DNA from: Sanderia malayensis
Lineage: Eukaryota; Cnidaria; Scyphozoa; Semaeostomeae; Pelagiidae
Reading direction: 5' to 3'
Length of the DNA: 64,000 bases
NCBI GenBank assembly: GCA_013076295.1
Contig: RQOL01000863.1
Coordinates: 2,980,180-3,044,179 of the forward strand
Both the position numbers and the translations under genes were made by a program. Positions 40,301-51,687 of this stretch are shown here, piece by piece. Position 1 is the stretch's first letter. Each line of letters begins with the position of its first letter. A model generated the notes under the pieces. The model was not told the DNA's origin. It ran no database searches and saw only the letters and a program-made list of their open reading frames with translations.

Positions 40301-42889
40301 TTAACAATGGGGTTAGTCAGCCTTTAATGCAGGTTTCCGTCCTTTAGGCCCAGAATGCTTACGATTTCAATTCATTCACTGTTCTTAACTGTGGCATTCT
40401 TTTTCAATCATTTCAAATATGCTATCCGCAAGAAAAATAATATTTTTAAGAAAGCAATGGCGTTTGCTCAAATATTCTCATTCTGTTGAAAACTTCGCAT
40501 CTCTAATTTGAAACAGAAGCCCTGTGTTTTGTGAACTTATTCATAGTTCCGCTTAGACCTTTCTGAGTCATGTTTAATTGTAATTTGCTCTTATAGTGAT
40601 ATTAGTATCTAATGGTATATATATCCACAAGTTTTCATGTAGGCTTGCCATGCATTGCATGGAGCTTAGCTAATACAGCATCCACTGCGATCATTTAGAT
40701 CATAGAATGTGGAGAAGGCTAAACCCGCAGTATAATTAATTTCCGTTTCTCAATTCAGAAATTAATCTGCGTAAACGATTAGTCAAGGCGAATCTAATTA
40801 AGCTTTGGAGGAAAGATTTTCCACCACCTATTGTTATCATTGACCGAGACGCATTTGAAATCCTGGAACGTCCTCGGTTGGGTCCCATATAGACAAACAT
40901 TCAGATCTGAAATAGCTTAACTTATACTGTCCATGAAGTATGTTTTATCTTATAGTTAACTTCAATTCTATGTGCATGAATGCTGATTGTTTATCTAGTT
41001 AAGAAAAGAACGCAAAGAACTCATGGTTGTGCATAAAACAATATATAAGATCGCGGAGAAGCACTTGTTAATTGATTAAAACACGCAGGCTTAAGGACTC
41101 GAATAAATCGAATAATACGAGTACCTGTTTTCATTTAAAACAGTTAATGATTTATTAAAGAAGGCTGTGGGAACTTCTTGTTTTCAGCGCAATCATATTT
41201 ATTATGTTTACAATATTGTTTATGTTTTGAACCAGTTTGTTAATCCATTCTCATGGAAGACCAATTCTATTGTATATGCCACCCAATATTTTCCTCTTTT
41301 ACTGTTTATTTTCATTTTCCATACATTTTCCATCTTCTTCCACATATATTTGAGACCAATCATGTTCAAGTTTCTTAAATATCCTCCACTGTTTTGAAGC
41401 AATTTGCAAGTAAACAGGCATTGTCTGTTGTACTATTTAAACACCTACTTGAAGCCGTCTATCTGCTGCTATATGCAACGCGATGGAACCTGTGGGTATT
41501 TTTTTGGCACATTGCACAAAGTTCTCAAAGGTATCTAGTAGCAGGCTCAACAAAAGAGAATACAAGTTCAAAAGAAAGGAAATATACAATTATAAATATG
41601 CGTTAATTAAATTATGACGTAGAATGTTTGATTAGGTATAAATTATCAAAGTGCAAGCTAGTGATTTACAAACATTTTATTTGTTTTATAAACGCTACCA
41701 CTTGCATGTTGCTTATTTACATGAATATGATGATGATGCTGATGTTTGTGTGCGTGAATGTTTAAACAAATAAAAGGTCTAATTACTCTTACAATGCAAC
41801 ATACCAAATTAAGTACAAGATATTAAGACTTATACTTGTGTTCATCAACTATCGCCATATACAGTCAAATGCCTGTATGATCATAGCTGCACGTTAATCG
41901 AACGAAGCTGTATTATAACTAAATAGACCATACCCTTGTAAGGTTTGCCTGAAAGAATTTGCAAGCCTGTGAGTGCATTCTCCGGCCTAATACAGGCGAA
42001 TGAATGCTTAGAAACGTGAAATGCGTTGACATTCAACTATAATTGGTAACTCAGTTCTACAGAGCTTCAAAACAGCAAACAATTTTCCCTCAAGCTGCGG
42101 GCTAGAGCTGTGCGACCTGTTTCTCAGCAATGAGATAATCTGGATGGTCTGAATCACACACGTTGTGTATGTTCACTATGTGTGCAGTTGACGTTTGGTG
42201 CCTCACTGCAAACCAACCACATATGATACAATACATTCCGATAGTTCATTCACAGTTCAGAATGAGATTCGATAATCCACCCGATGCTAAATCATATCAC
42301 AATATATTGTATCATGATACGAACTTGGATATGAAATGACAATAAAAACAATAGCTGAAGCTACACATAACAGAGTCTGGTTTTAATGATGATCGTGTAT
42401 TAATAAAATCACCAGGAACAGCATACGTCCAGATGCAGGCTTAAATGTTCATTAGACACAACCGTTATAGGTCTCAATACATTGCATTTTGGCTGCTTGC
42501 TTCGTTATTGCTATAAACATATTTGCATGCATGTTATCTTGCTTCTAACAGCAAAGACCCTTGTTTTAATGTTAACTTACTACACGATGCATGGTGCGCA
42601 TGCATCGATTGTTGTAATCTTCTCTTGCATGTTCATTAAATTCAACGTGCAGTCGTTTAATATATTAACAACAACATGCAAAGCATTGCGAAGTGTCCGT
42701 TTATTAAGTGTTATCTACCTATACAACATAAGACCGAGTCGTTAAATGTGTGATTTCTTCTAATTATTAATACTGCTGTAATTGTATGTTTGGATAGTTC
42801 ATTATTATTTATGCGTCTTCTATTTGAAGCAATGTGAATCTTGTGTGATGGAATATTTTTTATTATACGAGAGTGTCTAGAACAATCCC
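37311..42889. other. Gene desert downstream of Zic
   Basis: About 5.6 kb with no exon, element or long repeat that I can support. A long non-coding flank is typical of developmental regulators such as Zic and may contain enhancers, but none can be pinpointed from one sequence. A minus-strand AATAAA at 42864-42859 could end the Zic transcript. Confidence 0.4.
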
Positions 42890-44618
42890 TTACCAATTGC
42901 TAGAGTGGGGTGTCTCTGGACTCACTGGCATATTGTTGCTTTCCAGCTTCGTGTCTTTGCTTGATATTGGTGTTTCAATTTTGCCATGAAGTTTCATATG
43001 CTTTCTCAGTGAACTTGGGTGTGTGTATGTCTTGTTGCAGCCATCTACCTTACACACGTACGGCTTATCTGACGTGTGCACATGCGAATGCTTCTTACGA
43101 TCACTGCTGTTTGCAAACCGTCTTCCACAGCCTTCAAATTCACAGATAAACGGCTTTTCGCCTACAATTCACAAACAAATCGAAACGCATTTAGAAAGCA
43201 ACCTAAGCAGAAACAGAAATTTCAGTAATACCATAAATCTTCTCAAACAAACAACACTAAATTATATCTTTTTTCTTTGTTAGTATCGACGTATATGCCG
43301 ATGTCAGTGAAGGAAGTGTGCTTGAAAGGAGGCAGCATAACAAAGGTATATACGTCTGATTAACATTTTCACTCTTTATTTGATTTTCTCAAAGGAAGTA
43401 CTGATTTTGAGAATTCGTATATGTGTGCTTAACGTTTCAAATCTTAATTAGATTTAGAAGTAATTAGATCACTCGTGTTCTACTGCTCCCTGCTTCTTTG
43501 GTGTTGAAATAAAGATCGAATTGAGATAAAAGATCGTAGATAATCGAATAAAATTCACCAAGGATTTCAAAACATTCCTCGTGCTTCAGGTTTTATTCAT
43601 TTTCACCATGATAACATACAGAGATACCCGGGACTCGGTCAACGTATGCAATCCACTGCAACTAGCTACATACTGACATAGATACAATTTTAAGACGCTT
43701 AAAGCCGTTCTGAGGTGTCTTAAAATAATGTTTTGGGACATGCTTACCTGTGTGTGTTCGTTTGTGTATCTTCAAATTCTCACTTCGTGCGAATAATTTA
43801 CCACAGCCAGGAAAAGGACACGGGAATGGTTTTTCTCCCGTGTGAACTCTGAGATGGTTGATCAATTTATATTTTGCTTTGAACGGCAGGCCATTTCTTG
43901 GACATTCTTTCCACATACAAATATGTTCATTAGAATCGTTAATACCAACATGATCTTCTGCTAGATGTTGTACGATGTCCATCATGACGAAAAACTGCTT
44001 TCCACATGGTTTATTCTTTGTTGACGAATCGGTCCAGGCACAGCTTATAACTTGATTCAGTGGCTGTCTGAAATTGCCATGAGGCTGGAAGCCCATATGC
44101 ATGTATGGACTTGTGTAATAATCGAATGGACTTGGATATGGTCCTGGTGATTGTTTTTCCATGTATTCGGTTGGTTTGATAGGATAACGAGAGAAATGCG
44201 AGTGTGTATCGTGGTGTGGAACTGAGTAGAAGCCATGCCCTGAGCCTTGTGAATATTCCTGTTGATGTTCGTGGAATCTAGACGTATTGCTAACATGGTG
44301 ATTGCTGACTGGACCGTTCGCAAACATGCAATGCTGTCTTGAATTGGTTGCGTTTTCCGATGGCATTAGTCCAATACTTTGTGGTGCTGCTACTGGCGAT
44401 GTTAAGCCAGCATTTTCAGTCATGGGTGGTGGTATGGCTGATCTGTACATGAAATCACTTGTGGATGAATAACTCTGAGTTTGACGTCCACTGGTCCCAT
44501 AGCAAGAATAACTCGTTATGTTTCCTTGTGGTTGATATCCTGATGGTTGATTCAATTGTTCCAAATATCTTGGTGCAGAGTAATGTCCCAAAGTCGAGCC
44601 CCTTTGTGTCGAATCCAT
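42890..44618 (-). CDS. ZIC: Zic-family zinc-finger transcription factor
   Basis: Nuclear DNA-binding regulator of neural and axial patterning in animals. Two exons: 44618-43748 and 43161-42890, 380 residues. Five C2H2 fingers (residues ~193-349): an atypical first finger ([17 protein letters not shown]), then [54 protein letters not shown] and [18 protein letters not shown], with HTGEKPF linkers and the HTSDKPY linker before finger 5. This order and wording is Zic-specific and separates it from Gli and Glis. The intron falls in the linker between fingers 3 and 4 (HTG/EKPF). Residues 53-60 (TSDFMYRS region) resemble the ZOC motif of bilaterian Zic proteins in degenerate form. The rest of the N-terminus is Ser/Pro/His/Tyr-rich. 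The gene is flanked by long non-coding DNA. Confidence 0.96.
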
Positions 44619-45260
44619 GACGAATGTGGTTTATTCTGAGAAATCCACAGTTTATTTGTGTTATGTTGAGTAGTAACTCTTTCGATGTGTATTACAGTCT
44701 TGTAGCTGAGTCTATCCGTGATCACACACTAGGTAAATTGTGTTTCACTACAAGACACAACTGAGTTATGGCCGACGCTGTCCACGAGCGAAAACCAAAA
44801 ATCCCACTACGACAATCGTAAGCAGCAATCCATTGCTAATTATCAAATGCATGTAAACCGTATAATTGAATTTGTCAAAGACGTAAATATACCCTGAACA
44901 CTGGCACAAGCAGCTCTCTCTCACTTTCTAATTAGCCGGCGTTCTTGTCGTCTGTGTCGTGTGTTCAGTCTTGGTTGGATGGAAAATAAATTTGAGAAAA
45001 TAAGCGCGAAACCGTGCTTATAGCGAGCTGGTGAACAGTTGTCTTAGCATCTGTCGCTGTCAATGATTGGCACAATAGGGAGTCAAAAAGCCTATTTCAT
45101 TGGCTTCCATTAATATGATTGACATGATTAAGTGAATTGTCCAATCATATAAGACCTGTCTTTGAACGACTGCCAACAGCTTCACATGCGTCGTATACTC
45201 AGTCAGTCAGTCAGTCAGTCAGTCGTACTGTACATTTCAATTGTGTGTGTCTATGTGCGG
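44619..45260 (-). promoter_or_regulatory. Zic 5' UTR and probable promoter
   Basis: Several CCAAT/ATTGG boxes lie here (about 45065, 45101 and 45142), together with a TGATTGACA motif near 45116, a PBX/MEIS-like site. A (CAGT)6 microsatellite sits at 45200-45224. No TATA box is evident. The transcription start cannot be fixed. Confidence 0.4.
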
Positions 45261-45416
45261 CGGGGGTTTCCACTGGCTGAGGTTGGTTTTTTACTGAGGA
45301 GTGGGGAGGGAGAGGCGTCCACTCAATCAATAGGAGGCCCACCAAGGCACGGGTGGTCGTATATATAATGCTACGTTGCACTGTGAATGGCCAGGGATTG
45401 GCAATAACTTATTGTG

Positions 45417-45537
45417 GTGTGCTTCAAGGAATGCTTGAAGCACACAACATTCCCATTCATCTTTCCCTTTCGAGTGTTCTTCTTTCGGTTTGAAGTTTCC
45501 GTCTCTTACGTCCGGTGAAAACCTCTTTGACCGGACG
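45417..45537. repeat. Two perfect hairpins upstream of Zic
   Basis: Hairpin 1: GTGTGCTTCAAG (45417-45428) with CTTGAAGCACAC (45434-45445), 12 of 12 pairs, loop of 5. Hairpin 2: CGTCCGGT (45509-45516) with ACCGGACG (45530-45537), loop of 13. Both are about 800-900 bp upstream of the Zic start codon. Function unknown. Confidence 0.6.
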
Positions 45538-47752
45538 CAGAAGTGAACATGTGACTAACAAGTAACAGAAAGCCAACCTGGCAGGGAAACAGCAATTTGG
45601 CAGCCTATTCACAATAATCCTTTTCAAAGTGGTTCCGATGATATTTCTAATACTCTCTTCTTACGTGTTTATGATTAAATTTTCAAGGTAATATCGTCAT
45701 CAATGCACTGATTAATGTTCTCTTCGGTCTTGGTTTTCATTATAAACATTTTCTTATTCAATTTAAATACATGAATACCAACAATGCTTTTGTGGTTCAT
45801 CTTTCTTCAACTTTCCTCAATGCTTAACAGTTGGGCTGTAAGATAACCCAAGGTTTACTAGAAATAATAATTGAATGGTAGCAAACGATAATGAATTAGA
45901 CCATTGATTAGCACGTGAATATGAATAGAAAACCGAAAGAAGATTGGTTTGCAAAATGTTTAGCACATTGTAAAGCTCCCAAGGGTGAAACTATGATAGT
46001 TGTAGATGAGAGAGATAAGGTAAATACGCGGCGTGCATGTGACTACATAATTCATTGATTAATCGTAATCTAAGAATAAAAACCAAGAGGAAAGACAATA
46101 ATCTAAAACGCCGTGTGCGCTATAATCATTCTATCTTTGCTTCTATTAATCAGCAGCATATGCAAAGATGGTTGATAACATTATTTTATGCAAACTTTCT
46201 TGTGCTGTATGCCGTATGCCCCAATAACACGAAACACATCGATTCTCCTGGTCACGCACTGCGTTTAGCTTACCCCCCTGGTAAAACATAAAAGTCACGT
46301 CACCTTGCATCACATAATGCAGATTTGGTGGTGCATTGTTGATTGAACAGAGTACGATAGGCCGGATAATTCATACTTCAATTAGAAGGAATTTGTGAGA
46401 AATCTAGATTCAGGCTGTATTTGTTAATTAACTTATCTGCTTTGAAAGCCAGTCTCAGAATGAAAGGAAAAGGAAGCATGCACCGCCTGGCCTGTTTTAC
46501 CTTGTGTTAACCGGTGGACAGTGGGTCGGGAGATCTGTCCTAGCTTGTTTAATGTGTCATAAATCAGTGAAGCACAGTTAGCAGACAGTGATAGAACCAC
46601 CGCCAAAAAATCCTGTTAATCTCAAAAAGAAGCATTTCATTATCACCCAGTGTTACATTGTAATTTGTTGTAAGCTTGTTTGTTAATAGCCAGCATCTAA
46701 CACAGTGTCATGGAAATAATTCATCTTCACATTATGCTGTTATTCGTGTTTATATGGCCGATGGCCAAAACACATTTTCCCCAAGTTCTTCTTCTGTATT
46801 AAGAGAGCAGTATCAATATTATACAATCATCAATTCAACCAAGTTAGTATAGTAAATAAAGGCGTAAGACTATACAGGCCATCAGAGTATTATGCTGGTG
46901 ACGATGATAGTTTTGTGCACAGACCTGACCCAGTAGAGACACGGTTACCTTCCTTTGGGAACGTTGCTTAAAACTGAGGGATTTTATTTGTGCTTGGGAT
47001 ATTTAAGTTTTTTTCTGCATATATTGCTGAGTCAGAGTGATTATGTAGTATATTTACTGTCAACTACATACTTATGTTGTTTATTTTCAATCATAACCCG
47101 TGTGTTTATTACCGAATGCCAAGGAAACCCGCGCGATGGTAGAAAGAATGTGAAGCTACCATGAATGATTTCACCATTTGAATCCAGCAGGATTCTTTGC
47201 ATTTGAAAAGCTTGCGGCTTTTTATTGGTGACATTTTTTATTTTTGGCTGGCATAACAAACCTGAGTGGGCGTTTGAAAGCAAACCTTGCTTCAATGCAA
47301 CATAACATTCGTGCTGGGTTGCTGCTTTCAGGCCTTGAAATGCTTAAAATGGCGCACGATGAGATGTCAGCATGTATTGAGAATCGGAGGTGTTCCAGTG
47401 TGCAATGTTGTTCTTCTTGAGAATAGCCTTATCTGTCAGGGGTACCTATTCAATTTTTATAAATATATCTTGGGTAATTGTTTTGAAAATGAGCGCAATT
47501 AAGCAGGAGGAGTCGTTTCAAATATTAACACCAATCACAGTGGTATTATTTTCTGCTGTTTATGACTGGATTTTCTGCTGTTTTTCAAACGTTAGTTTAA
47601 CTGGGCTTTAATGTCATGCCATTAAAACACTTTGTGCAACAACAGCAATCACAATACACAAAAACTTCTTAAATTAGGTTAGTTTGATTAGGTGTATGTC
47701 AAGTCAATACAATTCTGCTATCACTTGTACTGCATTGAATTATTAAAATGCA
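45538..47752. other. Intergenic, no gene recognised
   Basis: About 2.2 kb without a supportable exon or element. Confidence 0.4.
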
Positions 47753-48139
47753 TTAATATGTGGAACGTGTTTTCTTATCAGCGGCATCAATGTGTAATTC
47801 TTTGATGCATCTCAATCCGCCTTGTAATGCTGGTTGAGATGTTTTGGGCATATGGCCAGGACGAGAGTTCATCTGCTCATTTATTCTATTTTTTCTTTTC
47901 TTTTTGCTTTGCCAAATTGGATTGTTTTCGTTTATAGAATAGCTGTTTGCGCCTCTAAACTGGGCATACAAATATTTCCTAATTAATGTAACAAGATCCT
48001 GGCTAGGCTTGGCTTTATGTTGACTTTGCCAATGCCTGACACAGGTCACTAGCATATCACGATATAAATGGCTATCAAACAATGCATACATTTCAAACAA
48101 ACCATGCAGTCGATGCTTTATATTCTGGTGCCGAAGTAA
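47753..48139 (-). CDS. Orphan terminal exon, product unknown
   Basis: A 128-codon open stretch in phase 0 follows a good 3' splice site (ATGATTCCTGCAG) and ends at a TAA. The protein has a balanced, coding-like composition: an amphipathic helical first half (HRLHGLFEMYALFDSHLY, DLVTLIRKYLYAQF) and a basic second half (KSKKKRKNR type). No family recognised and no matching upstream exon or donor found nearby. It may be the last exon of a minus-strand gene whose other exons I missed, or chance. Confidence 0.35.
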   Translation of the reverse strand, partial: LLRHQNIKHRLHGLFEMYALFDSHLYRDMLVTCVRHWQSQHKAKPSQDLVTLIRKYLYAQFRGANSYSINENNPIWQSKKKRKNRINEQMNSRPGHMPKTSQPALQGGLRCIKELHIDAADKKTRSTY

Positions 48140-49571
48140 CTGCAGGAATCATTTCAGCTACCACAGTCCCATCAAGGCCATTAATATTGAAAATCAATGC
48201 TTAACGGTAAATGATGGGAGGGGGGTGCATTGGAATTGTCCGCAGTGCAGCAGGATTGCCCTTCAATGACGTCATGTTGATATTGATGCTCATCAGATAC
48301 AATTTGATCCTATTTTGTCATCATTTTGTTCTTTTAAAACCACCATTTCATGGATTAGATCTACAATCATTCTATCTTCCAATATACAGGATACATTTTT
48401 GTTTGACATGAAAATCTGACGCTTCTTTTTATGTAATTCACAAATCTCTAACTTTTGCAACAAATATTTGAACGAGCTTGTTGTACTGCAACCCTGTTTT
48501 TGGACAGTCTAGTTGAGCTGACTTTGAGCCATGCTATCAGTCCCTCCCGTAAGAAGATTAGAGGTCTTAATATATTAAGGTGTACTATGAACATTTTTAT
48601 TGAACAAAAAACAACATGTGAACTTTGTTGTTTTGCTTTGCCATAAGAATGCTAATTCGAATGTATTATTGGCTTACTGCATAGTTGCTTATTTATTCAT
48701 TGCTTGGTAAAACAAGGTGTTTTACAGGAAAGACTCGTAACAAGATAACCTTTAGAAATATATTTATCCGATTGGTGGAAAAAGCTCTATTATTTGTACA
48801 ATTTAAGGCATTCATTGTTGATCAACTCGCTCTTGACAATGAAATCACTTGAGAATTTAAGAAGCTTATGATATAAGCTGTTTATTCTTTGCATTTACGG
48901 TTTTGACCTGGCTAGAGGTCGAGTTTGTTTGTGTGTGTATTGGAAATGTGCAACTCGGGACAAAGTAAATAACTTTGTGTACACAAATGCCAACTTTAGT
49001 CTTTGAAACACCTTACCAAGAGAATTTCTTATACATGTCGTTTGGTATAGTAATCAGTGAAAAAGGAAAGTTTTCACAAGACCGTTGTACAAGGTGATTA
49101 GCGGTCCATGTTGCGCGCTATAAATGAAGTGTAGAGAGATCGTGTTTAAAAAGTAGCCATATCTTTCTTTTATCTTTCCGATGTTCGGCAGATTTCATAG
49201 ATATAAGCAGTTAATCTTCTCTTTCAACCATGATTCAATGTTTCATACAGGCGTGTAATAAAGAAACCGTCTCCTCTATTTTCTAATGGCCTGCGCATAT
49301 CTGTTCAAAGATGAATCTTTTCCCATTCATTAACTGTGATTTTCAGCGTGACATTTTGATTAACATGTTCAGTAATTTTCGTATGTTTTAGAAAGCTATT
49401 CCACCGTCTGTTTCGTAATGATATTACCCTTCGCTATCTTGGTGTGACTTTGAACCCAATAACTGCTAAACTGAAAATTCAAAACATTATCTGCACTTGA
49501 TTGTCACTTTGACTGGGCTTAGTTTTGCCGAAATTCTCACACGTTATTGTTCACGATGAGTTGATTTTATC
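48140..49571. other. Intergenic or intron, nothing recognised
   Basis: No exon or element seen. If the two orphan exons on either side belong to one gene this would be its intron. Confidence 0.35.
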
Positions 49572-49832
49572 TCAACTGCATGACCCCTTGCAAATGTCAT
49601 GCAACATACAACACAACGTCAGAGATTGGCTTTTATGTGGCATATAACAGGGTTCATCGTTTTCAAAGGTATTTATCAAGCGTTGATCTTTTTTATCACC
49701 TTGAGCTAGGCCACGAGTTGTTGTGGCATTTTGTGTGAATATGTCCCAATTTGCAGTGGTGGACACTTTAATACAATCATTGTCTTTGAGCGAGTAAAGA
49801 GTTGCATTGATTTCAGCATCCAATGCTGACAC
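49572..49832 (-). CDS. Orphan exon-like open frame, product unknown
   Basis: After an acceptor-like TTTTAAG the frame VSALDAEINATLYSLKDND continues for 86 codons to a TGA/TAG-type stop, with natural codon-like composition (TTANWDIFTQNATTTRGLAQ). No family match. Could be an exon of the same unknown minus-strand gene as the frame at 47753-48139. Confidence 0.3.
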   Translation of the reverse strand: MSALDAEINATLYSLKDNDCIKVSTTANWDIFTQNATTTRGLAQGDKKDQRLINTFENDEPCYMPHKSQSLTLCCMLHDICKGSCS

Positions 49833-50290
49833 CTTAAAAGGTATAGCAAGATACATGCATGAGATTTTAAATATTAAGTTCTCGAGTATGTACGAAATCA
49901 CGGGGTTGGTATTTGAAACCAAATATGGGGCCGTCGTTTTATAAAACATATCGGATTGTGTTATCTATGCACATATGTATAGTATATGCATAGAATGTAC
50001 GTGAATAAATGCTTGATTAAATACGACAATCAAGCGATTCATGCACAATGATAGCGCGTGAACCTGTTTCGATGTGCTGTTTGTTTTCAGTGATGAATTG
50101 ATGCTAAAATATGCGTGTACCTTGTATACGCACTCATGTTATAACAGACAATTTGCTAATTCATAGCTTTGTTTATTCCGTATTTTCATGTCCCTCTGTC
50201 TTTGATTACTATCACTCCACCATGTGCATTTTAGACTGTGTTACCGGTAGATGCGATAATACTTCAAGTATTCCATAGTGTGGCAGTATA
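49833..50290. other. Intergenic
   Basis: Nothing recognised up to the left end of the foldback element; TA target bases are at 50289-50290. Confidence 0.4.
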
Positions 50291-50836
50291 CTTTAATCGG
50301 AGAAACTTTCGCGGGAAGAAACTTTCGCGAGGCGAAAAAAACGCAAAATTTCTGGAATTAACTTTCGCGTTTTTGGCAAAATCGGGTATTTTGCGAGAAT
50401 AAACTTTCGCGAATTCCAAGTCTGAACAGAAACTTTAAACAGAAACCTTGAAGTAGTTTTTATTCAAAGTGAAACTTTTTCATAAATTTTTCTCATTTTT
50501 ACAACGTTAACAGAAGAAGAACAATATTAAAGTAAGTCAGCTTCGTTTCCATATTCACTCTGCCTTTTCTGCCTTCCCTTTTCTTTCCATGAAACTAACT
50601 AATGAATAAATATTTTTCTTTGTTAATCGCCTTTCACTCTGGGATTACCAGTTTTTCACAATAGCGTTTTTGCGAGAATAAACTTTCGCGAAGTTCCAGT
50701 TTTGAAATTTTTATCAAGAATAAACTTTCGCGAGTTTCATATTTTAGAAAATTTCGCGCAATAAACTTTCGCGAATTTTGGCCAAAAACGCGAAAATCGC
50801 GAAAGTTTCTTCCCGCGAAAGTTTCTCCGATTAAAG
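50291..50836. mobile_element. 546-bp TA-flanked foldback MITE with repeated AAACTTTCGCG motifs
   Basis: Ends CTTTAATCGGAGAAACTTTC (50291) and its inverse (to 50836) match for about 40 bases, flanked by TA on both sides (50289-50290, 50837-50838). Inside, AAACTTTCGCG or its inverse occurs about nine times, on the plus strand in the left and centre and inverted at the far right. No transposase frame. The TA duplication suggests Tc1/mariner-type mobilisation. Confidence 0.85.
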
Positions 50837-50838
50837 TA

Positions 50839-51687
50839 CTACACTGATCCGTCTTTGACCTGCTATGTCGTTGTTATCTAGTTTCCAGCCCCCTGATAAC
50901 TGTATGCGTGATTATCACGTGTTTTCTCACACCTGTATCATCTTAGTGGTCATTATAAATAGTTCTTTGTCCATCTACTCTTTCTGTGTTCTGGATGGAT
51001 GAACGTGCCTGCTTGTCAATGCTACTTGTAGTCACATGTATGTTCTGGTAATAATTCACGGTGCCCTCACGAGAACACTGTTTTGAAGATTTCACAGTGA
51101 TAGAAAGATACCAAACCTACTTTGTACCTGTTTTCAAAAATTAAAACAGCAAGGCATGAAAGCATATCATATCAACTGGATCTACATGAAATAAATATTT
51201 GTTATTTTTAAGCATCATTGAAACATGCCCTGCTACATGCAATAATAGGATAACTAATAATCATTTCTCAGCAATATTTTTATTATAATTCCGCGATCAC
51301 TATATTTTACGGTTGTATTTAATAATATGTTCAATTTACATACAATGTAACTTCATTTCCCCTCACTTCTAGGAATTATTTGCGAAGGTTACAGCATGTT
51401 TTCCTCTTCAAAGCAAAGTCTAATTTTCTACGAAATAGTGTGCGTCATTGCCATGTTAAAGAAGATAACGGAATTGAGCTGCAGCCTGCTGTAAAATGTG
51501 GCTTGCAAATTGTCTTCAGTTGTTAAAACTGTTTAGAGTATGAAACTGCCTGTTTGATATAACAGCTACTTTTAACTATAATGTCCTACACTAGGCAATC
51601 TCTTCGTAGCTTCATTCAACTGCTATACGAACTCTAACTAATGTATGCTTTTCTTGTAGACATTACACTTGTCACGACGTTAACAAG
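50839..51687. other. Intergenic upstream of the disordered-protein gene
   Basis: Promoter side of the next gene; no supportable motif or exon seen. Confidence 0.4.
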
